A DNA stretch of 64,000 bases, taken from contig NZ_CP040915.1 of the NCBI RefSeq assembly GCF_006352065.1, positions 372,001 to 436,000 on the forward strand. The letters run 5' to 3'. The stretch is from Georgenia yuyongxinii (GTDB lineage: Bacteria > Actinomycetota > Actinomycetes > Actinomycetales > Actinomycetaceae). The notes under the pieces were generated by a model that had not been told where the DNA came from, ran no database searches, and saw only the letters and a list, made by a program, of their open reading frames with translations. This document shows positions 50,136-62,332 of the stretch, one piece after another (position 1 is the stretch's first letter; every line of letters begins with the position of its first letter). Both the position numbers and the translations under genes were made by a program.

Positions 50136-50744
50136 GTGGCCGGCATCTACGAGGGTGCCGTCCAGGACCTCATCGACGAGCTCGGCCGCCTTCCGGGCGT
50201 GGGGCCCAAGAGCGCCCAGCGCATCGCGTTCCACATCCTCTCCGCCGAGGCGGAGGACGTCGCCCGCCTCGTCAACGCCCTGACCCAGGTCAAGGAACGC
50301 GTCCGCTTCTGCGAGGTCTGCGGCAACGTCTCCGAGGGGCCGCGCTGCCGCATCTGCGAGGACCCGCGCCGCAACCCCACCGTGCTCTGCGTGGTCGAGG
50401 AGGCGAAGGACGTCGTCGCGATCGAACGTACGCGTGAGTTCCGCGGCCGCTATCACGTGCTCGGTGGGGCCATCAATCCCATCGACGGCGTCGGCCCGGA
50501 CGATCTGCGCATCCGCGAGCTCATGACGCGTCTGGCCGACGGCGTGGTCGAGGAGGTCATCCTGGCCACCGACCCGAACATCGAGGGGGAGGCCACTGCC
50601 ACCTACCTCGCCCGGATGCTGCGCGGGGTGGGCGTCGCCGTCTCCCGGCTCGCCTCCGGCCTGCCGGTCGGCGGCGACCTCGAGTACGCGGACGAGGTCA
50701 CCCTCGGCCGAGCCTTCGAGGGCCGCCGCCGCGTCGAGTCCTGA
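50136..50744 (+). CDS. recR: Recombination mediator RecR
   Basis: A 202-residue recombination protein that loads RecA with RecO/RecF at gaps. It has the helix-hairpin-helix [20 protein letters not shown], the C4 zinc finger [20 protein letters not shown], and the Toprim segments [36 protein letters not shown] and [20 protein letters not shown]. The GTG start abuts the dnaX stop, the common dnaX-recR pair. Confidence 0.96.
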   Translation: MAGIYEGAVQDLIDELGRLPGVGPKSAQRIAFHILSAEAEDVARLVNALTQVKERVRFCEVCGNVSEGPRCRICEDPRRNPTVLCVVEEAKDVVAIERTREFRGRYHVLGGAINPIDGVGPDDLRIRELMTRLADGVVEEVILATDPNIEGEATATYLARMLRGVGVAVSRLASGLPVGGDLEYADEVTLGRAFEGRRRVES

Positions 50745-50824
50745 CCACCCGCACCGGAGCCCGCAGCGTCGGCGCGGGCGGTCGACTGCGGAGGCACACC
50801 CGGCCGTCGTGATGAGATACGCGG

Positions 50825-51610
50825 GTGCCACCCGAGATCGATGCCCTCGCCATCCTCCTCCTCGTCGTCGCGGGACTCACGGCAGGCTGGGTCGACGCCG
50901 TCGTCGGCGGGGGTGGCCTGATCCAGCTGCCCGCGCTGCTGCTCATGCCGGGCGTGAGCCCGCTGCAGGCGCTCGCCACGAACAAGGTCGGGTCGATCAT
51001 GGGCACGTCGACCAGTGCCATCACCTACTACCGCCTGGTGGGCCCAGACCTCCGCACGGCAGCTCCCATGGCCGCCGCCGCCTTCGTCGCGGCGATCGGC
51101 GGCGCCGCCGTGGCCAGCCGCATCCCCGCCGAGGCCTTCACGCCGATCATCCTGCTCGCGTGCTTGGCGGTCGCCACCTGGACCCTGGCGCGGCCCAAGG
51201 TCGGCCGCACCACCGAGCTGCGCTGGGAAGGGCACCGGCACGTCGGCGCAGCCCTAGGGCTCGGCCTGGTCATCGGCGCCTACGACGGCGTGCTCGGCCC
51301 GGGCACCGGCAGCTTCCTCGTGATCGCCCTGGTCGGGGTGCTCGGCTACGCGTTCCTGCCCGCCTCAGCAATCGCGAAGATCGTCAACTTCGCCACCAAC
51401 CTCGGCGCCCTGGTCTTCTTCGTGCCGCACGGCGCGGTCATCTGGTCGCTCGGCCTGATCGTCGGGGCGGCCAACCTCGTCGGGGCCTACACCGGCGCCC
51501 GTATGGCCGTGGCTCGCGGCAGCGCCTTCGTCCGTGTGATCTTCGTCGTGGTCGTCGGTGCCCTCGTCGTCCGTCTGGGGTGGCAGACCGCCCAGCAGTA
51601 CTGGTTCTGA
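50825..51610 (+). CDS. TauE/SafE-family sulfite/anion exporter
   Basis: A 261-residue, roughly eight-helix membrane protein. The two halves show the family repeat: LTAGWVDAVVGGGGLIQLPALL near the N terminus and VIGAYDGVLGPGTGSFLVIALV in the middle, each with the Gly-rich loop, plus ALATNKVGSIMGTSTSAITY and ASAIAKIVNFATNLGAL (NxxxN motifs). The substrate is probably an inorganic or organosulfur anion; this cannot be fixed from sequence. It stands between recR and lysC on the same strand with 80 bp and 160 bp gaps. Confidence 0.88.
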   Translation: MPPEIDALAILLLVVAGLTAGWVDAVVGGGGLIQLPALLLMPGVSPLQALATNKVGSIMGTSTSAITYYRLVGPDLRTAAPMAAAAFVAAIGGAAVASRIPAEAFTPIILLACLAVATWTLARPKVGRTTELRWEGHRHVGAALGLGLVIGAYDGVLGPGTGSFLVIALVGVLGYAFLPASAIAKIVNFATNLGALVFFVPHGAVIWSLGLIVGAANLVGAYTGARMAVARGSAFVRVIFVVVVGALVVRLGWQTAQQYWF

Positions 51611-51770
51611 GCCCCGCACGACGCCGGCGACCCTTGCTCGTGCGCGTCCCGCGCCGTCCATCATCCGGATCCGCCGGTGACCGGAGCGTGAGACGCACCT
51701 AGAATGGCTCGGGTCAGCCGCCGGCGGCACCCCCGCGCCGCCGCGCACCCCCCTCTCCCGGAGCAATCCT

Positions 51771-54130
<2,360 letters not shown>

Positions 54131-54140
54131 GCCAATATCG

Positions 54141-54174
54141 CCGAGATGTCATCCTCTCGGTGAGATGTCATCGG
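54141..54174. repeat. Dispersed palindromic element, copy 4 (after asd)
   Basis: CCGAGATGTCATCCTCTCGG followed by TGAGATGTCATCGG, giving two direct GAGATGTCATC units 20 bp apart, as in the other copies. It starts 10 bp after the asd stop, just before a conventional terminator, between convergent genes. Confidence 0.8.
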
Positions 54175-54204
54175 AACGCCCCCGCCCAGCAGGGCGGGGG
54201 CGTT
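54175..54204. terminator. Terminator between asd and adhE
   Basis: AACGCCCCCGCCC-AGCA-GGGCGGGGGCGTT is a 13-bp perfect stem with a 4-nt loop and A/T at its base, lying between convergent stop codons at 54130 and 54222. Confidence 0.85.
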
Positions 54205-54221
54205 CTCGCGATAGCGCGGGG

Positions 54222-56978
54222 TCAGCCCTCCTCGGCCGCCCCGGCAGGGATCGACGAGCCGTCGGCCACCACACCCTCGGTCACCACACTGTTAGTCCCC
54301 ACACCGTCGGCCACCACACCGTCGGCTGCGACCGCGGCGGCTGCCCGGTCTGCGCGCACCTGCGCCGCGCTGACGCCGTAGTACGCGGCCTCCATGATGT
54401 CCTTCATGTCGTCCAGCATCGGCAGGCGCGGATTCGCCGGTGCGCACTGGTCCTCGAAGGCGCGCATGGCCAACGCGTCCAGGTTGGGCACGAAGTCGGT
54501 CTCGGCGATGCCCATCTGAGCGAACGAGGCGGGCATTCCCAGCTCGGCCCGGAGCTGCTCGACCGCCCGGGCATAGGACTCCACGGCCTCGTCGGGCGTG
54601 GCGGCCGGCAGGCCGAGGTGGGCGGCGATCTCCTGGAACCGCTCCGGCGCGATGTACCGCTCGTACTTCGGCCAGCTGTTGAGCTTGGTCGGCACCTGCC
54701 CGTTGTAGCGAATGACGTGGGGCAGGAGCACGGCGTTGGTGCGGCCGTGCACCTGGCTGTAGGTCGAGCCCACGGTGTGCGCCATGGCGTGGACGATGCC
54801 CAGGAACGCGTTGCCGAAGGCCATACCCGCGATCGTGGAGGCGTTGTGCATCTTCTCGCGGGCCTTGGCGAGCTCCAGGCGCGGGGCGCCCTCACGCGCG
54901 CCGTTGACCGACGTCGCGAGGTGTTCGAAGACCATCTTGATGGCGTGCAGGGCGAGGGCGTCGGTGAAGTCGCTGGCGTAGACCGACACGTACGCCTCGG
55001 TGGCGTGGGTGAGGGCGTCGAACCCGGAGTCGGCTGCCAGGGTCGAGGGCATGTCGGTCGTCAGCTCGGGGTCGATGATGGCCACCGACGGCGTCAGCGC
55101 GTAGTCCGCCAGGGGGTACTTGTAACCCGTCTGCGGGTCGGAGATGACGGCGAAGGGCGTCACCTCCGCGCCGGTGCCCGACGAGGTCGGGATGCACACC
55201 AGCTTCGCCAGCTCGCCCAGCGGCGGGAACCTGAAGGCCCGCTTGCGGACGTCGAGGTACTTCTCGCGCAGGTCGGAGAAGCGGACCTCGGGGTGCTCGT
55301 AGAGCAGCCACATCACCTTGGCCGCGTCCATCGGTGAGCCGCCACCGAGGGCGATGATCGTGTCGGGCCGGAAGGCCCGCATGCTTTCCGCGCCGCGGCG
55401 GACGGTGGCGATCGACGGCTCGGGCTCGACGTCGTCGATGATCTGCAGCGCGACACGGTTGCCGCGCCGGCCCAGGACGTCGAGCACCTTGTCCACGTAG
55501 CCGAGCCGCGTCATGGTGGCGTCGGTGACGATGGTCACACGGCTGATGCCTTCCATGTCGTACAGGTACCGGATGGCGTGCGGCTCGAAGTACGTCTTCG
55601 CCGGGACCTTGAACCACTGCAGGTTGTTGGTGCGTCGGCCGATGCGCTTGATGTTGATGAGGTTCACCGCCGAGACGTTGTTGGACACCGAGTTGTGGCC
55701 GTAGGAGCCGCAGCCCAGCGTGAGGGAGGGCAGGAAGGAGTTGTAGACGTCCCCGATCCCGCCGAGCGAGGAGGGGGTGTTCTCGATGATCCGCACGGCC
55801 TTGACCCGCGCGCCGTACTCACGCACGAGGTCCTGGTCGGTGGCGTGGATGACGGCGGAGTGTCCCAGCCCGTCGAGCTCGACCATCTGCTCGGCGTAGC
55901 GGATGCCCTGCTCGGTGGAGGTGGCGCGCAGCACAGCCAGCACCGGGCACAGCTTCTCTCGCGTCAGCGGCTCGTGCGGCCCGACCCCCGAGACCTCGGC
56001 GAGGATGATCGAGGTGTCCTCCGGCACGGTGAAGCCGGCCTGCCGGGCGATCCAGACCGGGGACTGACCGACCACGGCGGCGTTGAGCTTGGCCTCGCCG
56101 CAGTTTTCCGCGGCGGCGGCCACCCCGAAGATGAACTCCTCGAGCATCGTCTTCTCTGCCGGCGTCGTGCGGTAGGCGTGCAGCCGCTGCAGGCCGGCGA
56201 GCGCGTCGTCGTAAATGGCGTCGTCGAGGATCACCGCCTGCTCCGAGGCGCAGACCATGCCGTTGTCGAACGCCTTGGACATCACCAGGTCGGTGACGGC
56301 GCGGCCGACGTCTGCGCTTTCGTGGACGTAGGCGGGGACGTTCCCCGCCCCGACGCCGAGCGCGGGCTTGCCGCAGCTGTATGCCGCGCGGACCATGCCG
56401 TTACCGCCGGTGGCGAGGATGAGCGCAACACCGGGGTGGTTCATCAGCGCGCTGGTGGCCGCCATGGACGGCTCCTCGACCCACTGCACGCAGTGCTCGG
56501 GGGCGCCGGCCTCGATCGCGGCGTCCCGCACGATGCGCGCGGCCGCGACGGAGCATTCCTGGGCGCCCGGGTGGAAGGCGAAGATGATGGGGTTGCGGGT
56601 CTTGAGGCAGATCAGCGCCTTGAAGATCGCCGTCGACGTCGGGTTCGTCACCGGCGTGACGCCCGCGACGACACCCACCGGCTCGGCGATCTCGACGATC
56701 CCGCTGAGCTCGTCCTCGGCGATGACGCCGACCGTGCGCAGGCCGCGCATGGAGTGGGTGACGTTCTCGCACGCGAAGATGTTCTTGGTGGCCTTGTCCT
56801 CGAAGACGCCACGACCGGTCTCCTGCACCGCGGCCCGGGCGAGCGCGCCGTGCTGGTTCAGCGCCGCCACGGAGGCCTTCTTCACGATGCGGTCGACGTC
56901 CTCCTGCGTCAGGTGGGCATAGTCCGTCAGGGCCGCCTGGGCGCGAGCGACGAGCTGCTCGATGGCGGTGGTGTTCAC
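54222..56978 (-). CDS. adhE: Bifunctional acetaldehyde-CoA/alcohol dehydrogenase AdhE
   Basis: AdhE converts acetyl-CoA to ethanol in two NADH-dependent steps and forms spirosome filaments; 918 residues, slightly long because of the C terminus. The N-terminal aldehyde dehydrogenase (about 1-440) has VAGVTPVTNPTSTAIFKALI, LATGGNGMVRAAYSCGKPAL and the catalytic Cys in NGMVCASEQAVIL. The C-terminal iron alcohol dehydrogenase (about 455-870) has IALGGGSPMDAAKVMWLLYE, PTSSGTGAEVTPFAVI and HAMAHTVGSTYSQVHGRTNA (iron-binding His). The last 30 residues are a low-complexity Gly/Val/Asp repeat, GVVADGVGTNSVVTEGVVAD. GTG 56978 follows GAGGAG. It suggests fermentative capacity. Confidence 0.96.
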   Translation of the reverse strand: MNTTAIEQLVARAQAALTDYAHLTQEDVDRIVKKASVAALNQHGALARAAVQETGRGVFEDKATKNIFACENVTHSMRGLRTVGVIAEDELSGIVEIAEPVGVVAGVTPVTNPTSTAIFKALICLKTRNPIIFAFHPGAQECSVAAARIVRDAAIEAGAPEHCVQWVEEPSMAATSALMNHPGVALILATGGNGMVRAAYSCGKPALGVGAGNVPAYVHESADVGRAVTDLVMSKAFDNGMVCASEQAVILDDAIYDDALAGLQRLHAYRTTPAEKTMLEEFIFGVAAAAENCGEAKLNAAVVGQSPVWIARQAGFTVPEDTSIILAEVSGVGPHEPLTREKLCPVLAVLRATSTEQGIRYAEQMVELDGLGHSAVIHATDQDLVREYGARVKAVRIIENTPSSLGGIGDVYNSFLPSLTLGCGSYGHNSVSNNVSAVNLINIKRIGRRTNNLQWFKVPAKTYFEPHAIRYLYDMEGISRVTIVTDATMTRLGYVDKVLDVLGRRGNRVALQIIDDVEPEPSIATVRRGAESMRAFRPDTIIALGGGSPMDAAKVMWLLYEHPEVRFSDLREKYLDVRKRAFRFPPLGELAKLVCIPTSSGTGAEVTPFAVISDPQTGYKYPLADYALTPSVAIIDPELTTDMPSTLAADSGFDALTHATEAYVSVYASDFTDALALHAIKMVFEHLATSVNGAREGAPRLELAKAREKMHNASTIAGMAFGNAFLGIVHAMAHTVGSTYSQVHGRTNAVLLPHVIRYNGQVPTKLNSWPKYERYIAPERFQEIAAHLGLPAATPDEAVESYARAVEQLRAELGMPASFAQMGIAETDFVPNLDALAMRAFEDQCAPANPRLPMLDDMKDIMEAAYYGVSAAQVRADRAAAAVAADGVVADGVGTNSVVTEGVVADGSSIPAGAAEEG

Positions 56979-57242
56979 TACTGGCTCCTCGGCTGGGGCA
57001 CCCGGTCTGGGGTGCCGGTACCAGTCACGCTAGGCAACGGTTCGTCCCAGAATCGGGGCCTTTGAGCCCACGGCCGTTGGTCCCACGACCTTGGTCCGGG
57101 TCGGGTGCCCCGCGACCGGATAGTGGCCGGCAACGCCGGAGCATGCCTGCCGAGGCGACGCCGGGGCGTGCCCAGCGGGCCCCTGGCCACCAAACCGCGC
57201 CGCCCCTACGCTGGGCGTCACATCGCGAGCGAAGGAGCCGCC

Positions 57243-57635
57243 ATGACCGAGAGCACCTCACCGTCGGCCAACACCGTCACGTGGTGGGAGCTGCCGGTCA
57301 CCGAGGTCGCCCGCGCCAAGGTGTTCTACAGCACCGTGTTCGGGTGGACCTTCTCCTCGTTCGGCCAGGATGAGGACTACGCGGGCGTCGAGGCCGGGGG
57401 TGCTCTCGTCGGGGGTCTGTACAAGGCGCCACCGGACAGCCCGACCGCGCCCGGCGTCCGCGTCTACGTCCTGGTCACCGATCTCGAGGCGACTCTGGCT
57501 GCCGTCGAGGCCGCGGGCGGCTCGGTGACCAAGCCCCGCACCTTCATCGCGGACGGCATGGGCTGGTGGGCCGAGATCGCCGACCCGGACGGGTGGTGGC
57601 TCGGGCTCACCACCGACAACGCAGCCCGCGACTGA
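57243..57635 (+). CDS. VOC-superfamily protein (glyoxalase-like)
   Basis: A 130-residue vicinal-oxygen-chelate fold protein with the two beta-alpha-beta modules: VTWWELPVTEVARAKVFYSTVFGWTF and VYVLVTDLEATLAAVEAAGG, ending FIADGMGWWAEIADPDGWWLGL. The pattern WWELPVTDxxRAxxFYxxVFGW is common in actinobacterial proteins of unknown role annotated as glyoxalase/bleomycin resistance. The metal ligands are not fully evident (Glu in WWELPV, Glu in AEIADP). ATG 57243 follows GAAGGAGC. It is 24 bp before the phosphatase-like gene. Confidence 0.85.
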   Translation: MTESTSPSANTVTWWELPVTEVARAKVFYSTVFGWTFSSFGQDEDYAGVEAGGALVGGLYKAPPDSPTAPGVRVYVLVTDLEATLAAVEAAGGSVTKPRTFIADGMGWWAEIADPDGWWLGLTTDNAARD

Positions 57636-57659
57636 CCCGCCATCGACGCGCGACCCTCG

Positions 57660-59411
57660 ATGCCGCCCGGAGAGCGCCCACCCGAGCAGCCACCACGCCT
57701 GCTGCTCGGCCCGCTGCTGCGCTTCGTCGACGCCGACAGCGCCACGGTGTGGGTGGAGACCGACCGGCCCTGCCTGGCCACCCTGCACGCCGGCGGACGG
57801 CAGGCCGTCGAGCGCACCTGGTCCGTGCACGGACACCACTACGCCCTCCTGGTCCTCACGGGCTTGCCCGAGGCCGCCGTCCTGCCCTACGAGGTGCGTC
57901 TCGACGGCGTGAGGGCCTGGCCCGCGCCGGACCAGGAGCTCCCGCCGAGCGTCATCCGCACCATCAGGCACGACCAGCGGCTCCGGCTGGCCTTCGGCTC
58001 CTGCCGGCGCAGCGCCGGGCACGACGCCGAGGCGCTGCGCACGTTCGGCGCCGACGCCCTCGTCGCGCTGGCCGGGAAGATGGCGACCGCGCCCCACGAG
58101 CAGTGGCCCGATGCGCTGTTCCTCGCCGGCGACCAGATCTACGCCGACGATCCCTCACCCGAGCTCACCGCACGTCTGAAGGCTGCGCATCGGGACACGG
58201 ACGCCCACGACGCAGGACGCCGGGACGCCGGCACCCGCCATGACGGCGGCCGCCGCGAGGTCCCGGGTGAGGTGCACGACTTCGAGGAGTACACCTGGCT
58301 GTACCAAGAGAGCTGGTCCCAGCCGGCGGTGCGGTGGCTCCTCTCCACCGTTCCGAGCTGCATGATCCTCGATGACCACGACCTGCGCGACGACTGGAAC
58401 ACCTCCTGCGCCTGGCGCGAGCGGATGGAACGGCAGCTGTGGTGGCGCGACCGTGTCACCGGCGCGTTCGCGTCGTACTGGGTCTACCAGCACCTCGGCA
58501 ACCTCTCACCGCGTGAGCTCGCCGAGGACGAGGTGCTCGCCGCGATGCACACCACCGACGACGACGCCACGCGCACCCGGGTGCTCGACGAGTTCGCGTG
58601 GCGCACGGACGCCGAGCCGGACACCGCCCGGTGGAGCTACTTCCGCGACTTCGGCGGCCGAGGGCTCGGCATCCGGCTCGTCGTCGTCGACTCCCGCTGC
58701 TCGCGGCGCCTCGACCCGGACGCCCGCGCCATGGTCGACGACGCCGAGTGGGCGTGGGTCCTCGAGCACGCGCTGACCCCGCCCGGCGGCGAGCGCATCG
58801 GGCACCTGCTGCTGGGGACCACCCTGCCCGCCTTCCTGCCCGCCGGCATCCACCACCTGGAAGGCTGGAGCGAGGCGGTCGCCTCCCACCGTGCGTGGGG
58901 GCCGGTCGCCGCCTGGCTGGCCGAACGTCTGCGCCGGGCCATCGACCTGGAGCACTGGGCGGCGTTCCGGGCGTCGTTCGACCAGCTGGTCGATCTGCTC
59001 CGCCGCGCCGTCGAGGCCCCCGAGCCGCCGTCGAGCATCCTGCTGCTCTCGGGTGACATCCATTCCTCCTACACCGCCCGGGTGCGGCTGCGCGGTGTCC
59101 GGCATCCCGGCACCGCCGTGCACCAGCTGACGATGTCGCCGTTCCGCAACCCCATGCACCGCGCGGTCCGGCTCGCGCACCAGGTCATCGAGTGGCCACC
59201 GGTCAGCCGCACCTGGCGAAAGTTGGCGCGGCTGGCTGGGGTGGCCGACGTGCCCGTCGCGTGGCGCCTCGAGCACGGCCCGTGGTTCACCAACGGCATC
59301 ATGACGCTCTCCATCGACGGCACCCGTGCCACCGTGGAGATGGACCGCGCCGAGGTGCGGCACGGCCGTGAGGAACTGACCCGGCTCGGCGTCGCGTCGC
59401 TGGCGCCCTGA
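57660..59411 (+). CDS. PhoD-like metallophosphatase
   Basis: A 583-residue protein of the alkaline phosphatase D / metallophosphoesterase type. An N-terminal fibronectin-like region (to about 95) precedes the catalytic domain: RLAFGSCRRS, LFLAGDQIYADDPSPE (GDQIYAD metal site), MILDDHDLRDDWNTS (DDHD), and near residue 460 LLLSGDIHSSYTARV (GDxHxS). No signal peptide is seen, unlike exported PhoD, so it may be cytoplasmic. The start has no clear ribosome site. It may be co-transcribed with the VOC gene. Substrate unknown. Confidence 0.88.
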   Translation: MPPGERPPEQPPRLLLGPLLRFVDADSATVWVETDRPCLATLHAGGRQAVERTWSVHGHHYALLVLTGLPEAAVLPYEVRLDGVRAWPAPDQELPPSVIRTIRHDQRLRLAFGSCRRSAGHDAEALRTFGADALVALAGKMATAPHEQWPDALFLAGDQIYADDPSPELTARLKAAHRDTDAHDAGRRDAGTRHDGGRREVPGEVHDFEEYTWLYQESWSQPAVRWLLSTVPSCMILDDHDLRDDWNTSCAWRERMERQLWWRDRVTGAFASYWVYQHLGNLSPRELAEDEVLAAMHTTDDDATRTRVLDEFAWRTDAEPDTARWSYFRDFGGRGLGIRLVVVDSRCSRRLDPDARAMVDDAEWAWVLEHALTPPGGERIGHLLLGTTLPAFLPAGIHHLEGWSEAVASHRAWGPVAAWLAERLRRAIDLEHWAAFRASFDQLVDLLRRAVEAPEPPSSILLLSGDIHSSYTARVRLRGVRHPGTAVHQLTMSPFRNPMHRAVRLAHQVIEWPPVSRTWRKLARLAGVADVPVAWRLEHGPWFTNGIMTLSIDGTRATVEMDRAEVRHGREELTRLGVASLAP

Positions 59412-59440
59412 CGGGCCCGAGGCTGCGCCGTCCGGCCGGC

Positions 59441-61280
59441 TTACAGGTGGCGTCGCACGAAGTCGAGCTGGCGCCGCAGCTGCGCCACCTCCTCGTCGTC
59501 CACCACCGAGCCGTGCCCGGCGCCGTAGGTGTACAGCTCCACCTCACCCGGGTAGTCGGTTCGTGCACGCAGGGCGCGCACGTAGTTCAGCACCTGCCCC
59601 AGCGGGCAGCGCGGGTCGTTCTCCCCGGCCATGACGAGCACCGGGGCCCGCACGGCGTCCACGTACGTCAGCGGGCTCGCCACCCGGTACGCCTCGGGGA
59701 CCTCCGCGGGCGAGCCGCCGAAGAGGGACCGGTCGAACGCCTGCAGGTCGGGCATCTCCTCGTGGTACGCCGTCACGTAGTCCGCCACCGGCACGTCCGC
59801 GAGCCCCACCGCCCAGCGCCCCGGCTGGGTGCCGAGCCCGAGCAGGGTGAGGAAGCCGCCCCACGACGAGCCCGCGAGCACCGACCGGGCCGGGTCCACC
59901 ACGCCATCGGCCACCAGCAGGTCGTGCACCGCGGCGATGTCCTCCAGCTCGGTCAGACCCACTCGGCCCTCCAGCGCGTCGCGCCACGCCGACCCGTAGG
60001 CCGGTGGACCCCCGGTAGTTGACGCTCACGACGGCGAAGCCGTGGTCCGCCCACGCCGCCAGGTGCGAGGAGAACGAGTCCGAGCGGTGCCAGGCCGGGC
60101 CGCCGTGGACGTCCATGATCGTCGGGAACGGGCCCGTGCCCTCGGGGGGCAGCCGCAGCAGCGCGTGCACCCGCCCGCCCGGACCGTCCGCCCACACATC
60201 GCGCGCCGGCACCGACGGCGCCGCCCGCAGGCCGTGCGGGCTGATGATCTCCCGGCCCGTGGAGGCCGAGACGAGCGTGCGCGGGGTGGCCGCGGAGGAC
60301 CAGCGCAGCCATACGTCGCCGTCGGGTCGGGGACCGGCCTCCGAGACGGTGCCGTCCACCGGGCCCACCGGGACCGTGGCCCCGCTGGCGAGCACATGCC
60401 GGTACAGGCGGGTGCGCGCCTCGTGGTCGACGGCGACCAGCAGCGTGCGGCCGTCGGCGTACCACCAACCGTCGGTCACCTCACCGGGCAGCGGCCCGCC
60501 GCCGGGCTCGCGGAGCTGCACGTCGTGCACCAGCCCGGTGCCCAGGTCCCAGATGGCAAGCTCCGCACGTCCGCGGCGCTCGTGCGCGAGGAGCAGGCGC
60601 AGATCGCCGTCGCGCGGGGCGAACTCGATCGCGGTCAGCCCCCGGCCGGGCCCGTCGTCCAGGTCCGCCACCACCGCGCCGGTGTCCGTGGCGATCACGC
60701 GCAGCGCCATGTGCCGGTTGTCCCCGCGCTCGGCGTGCTCGACCGCCACGAGGTTGCCGTCGTGGGACAGTGCCGCCGCCTCGGCGTCGGCCTCGTGCCG
60801 GTACAGCAGCACCAGCCGTTCCGTGCCGGGCTCGCTGACCCCGATCACGACCTGGTGGATGGTGGTGCCCTGCTCGGAGCTGCGGCCGACGACGGCGGTG
60901 CCGTCCCGGGCGAGCAGGAGCCCGGCGGGATAGGCGTCGGGCAGGGGGATGGGGTCCTGCACGCCATGCCCCGGCGGTGAGCCGAAGGGCTGACGGCGCC
61001 AGCGGCCGAACTCATCACCGGCGGTGTCGTCGAACCACCACACCCAGTTCCCTCGCGGGTCGATGGTGGTGAGGGTGGTGCCCTCCGGGCGGTCGGTGGC
61101 CTGGACCAGGCGCCCGGTCCGGGCGTCCCAGGAGTGGACCTGCAGCACCCCGCGCGCGGTGGCGACGACGCACGCACGGTCGGGTGCGTCCTCGGCCCAG
61201 TCGGGGAGCTCGACCTGGTGGGCGCGCAGCCGCAGCTCCCAGGGGGGTGGTGGCCAGCCGTCGGGCGTGGAGGAGGTCAT
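59441..61280 (-). pseudogene. S9 (prolyl oligopeptidase / acylaminoacyl peptidase) family, frameshifted
   Basis: The gene encodes an S9 serine peptidase whose N-terminal beta-propeller runs from ATG 61280 to about codon 425. It enters the peptidase domain as DVHGGPAWHRSDSFSSHLAAWADH and FAVVSVNYRGSTG, then breaks at 59998-60004: one extra base (in ACCGGCCTACGGG) shifts the frame. In the next frame it continues YGSAWRDALEGRVGLTELED and keeps the whole triad: Ser in AGSSWGGFLTLLG, Asp in VMAGENDPRCPLG and His in YGAGHGSVVDDEE, ending at 59441. Both parts are otherwise intact, so a recent mutation, a sequencing error or a recoding event are all possible. As read, a functional enzyme would not be made. 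Confidence 0.85.
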
Positions 61281-61417
61281 GTCCGGAGCCTAGATCCAGC
61301 CGGTGACGTCGAACGGCGGCCAGCGGGTGCCCGCCGGGCGTGCGGCGCGCATGATGTGTGTGCTGCCGCGGCCGCCGTCGCTGCACGGTCACCGTGGACC
61401 GGAAGGGAGCACCACCG

Positions 61418-62329
61418 ATGCTGCATGCCCGCACCAGCCCCGCCGCCAAGCGTGCGACGCTTCGTGAGCGGCTCAGCACCGCCGAGCAGCCGTTACGCCT
61501 GCCCGGGGCGTTCAACCCGCTGAGCGCGAAGCTCATCGAGGAGGCCGGCTTCGAGGGTGTCTACGTCTCCGGTGCCGTGCTCTCCGCCGACCTCGGACTG
61601 CCCGACATCGGCCTGACCACGCAGACGGAGGTCGCGCTGCGGGCCGGGCAGGTGGCGCGGGTGACGGAGCTGCCCACCATCGTCGACGCCGACACCGGCT
61701 TCGGTGAGCCGATGAACGTGGCCCGCACGATCCAGGTCCTGGAGGACAACGGACTGGCCGGGTGCCACATCGAGGACCAGGTCAACCCCAAGCGGTGCGG
61801 CCACCTCGCCGGCAAGGAGACGGTCGACACCACCACCGCCGTCAAACGCATCCGCGCCGCCGTGGACGCCCGCCGGGACGGCAACTTCCTCATCATCGCC
61901 CGCACGGACGTGCGGGCTGCCGAGGGACTGGCCAGCACCGTCGCCCGCGCGCGGGCACTCGTCGACGCCGGCGCCGACATGGTCTTCCCCGAGGCGATGG
62001 CCGACCTGGCCGAGTTCGAGGCTGTCGCACGGTCCGTCGACGTGCCCGTGCTGGCCAACATGACCGAGTTCGGCCGCTCCGCGCTCTTCACCGTTCGCCA
62101 GCTGGGCGAGGCCGGGGTGCGGCTGGTGATCTACCCGGTCACCCTCCTGCGCCTGGCCATGGGGGTGGCCGAGCGGGCGCTGGGGGTGCTTGCCGCGCAA
62201 GGCACCCAGGCGGACCTCGTCCCCGAGATGCAGACCAGGGCCCGCCTGTACGACCTGGTCGACTACGCCGCCTACAACGCCTTCGACGACCAGATCTTCA
62301 CCTACCGCCCCGACACGCCGGAGGGCTGA
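61418..62329 (+). CDS. prpB: 2-methylisocitrate lyase
   Basis: This enzyme cleaves 2-methylisocitrate to pyruvate and succinate, the last step of propionate catabolism. The 303-residue product has FNPLSAKLIEEAGFEGVYVS, DADTGFGEPMNVARTI, the catalytic Cys motif NPKRCGHLAGKETVD (KRCGH), LIIARTDVRAAEGL and ANMTEFGRSALFTV. These residues distinguish PrpB from isocitrate lyase. ATG 61418 follows GGAAGGGA. It ends 3 bp before prpC; no prpD is found in the window. Confidence 0.95.
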   Translation: MLHARTSPAAKRATLRERLSTAEQPLRLPGAFNPLSAKLIEEAGFEGVYVSGAVLSADLGLPDIGLTTQTEVALRAGQVARVTELPTIVDADTGFGEPMNVARTIQVLEDNGLAGCHIEDQVNPKRCGHLAGKETVDTTTAVKRIRAAVDARRDGNFLIIARTDVRAAEGLASTVARARALVDAGADMVFPEAMADLAEFEAVARSVDVPVLANMTEFGRSALFTVRQLGEAGVRLVIYPVTLLRLAMGVAERALGVLAAQGTQADLVPEMQTRARLYDLVDYAAYNAFDDQIFTYRPDTPEG

Positions 62330-62332
62330 GCC

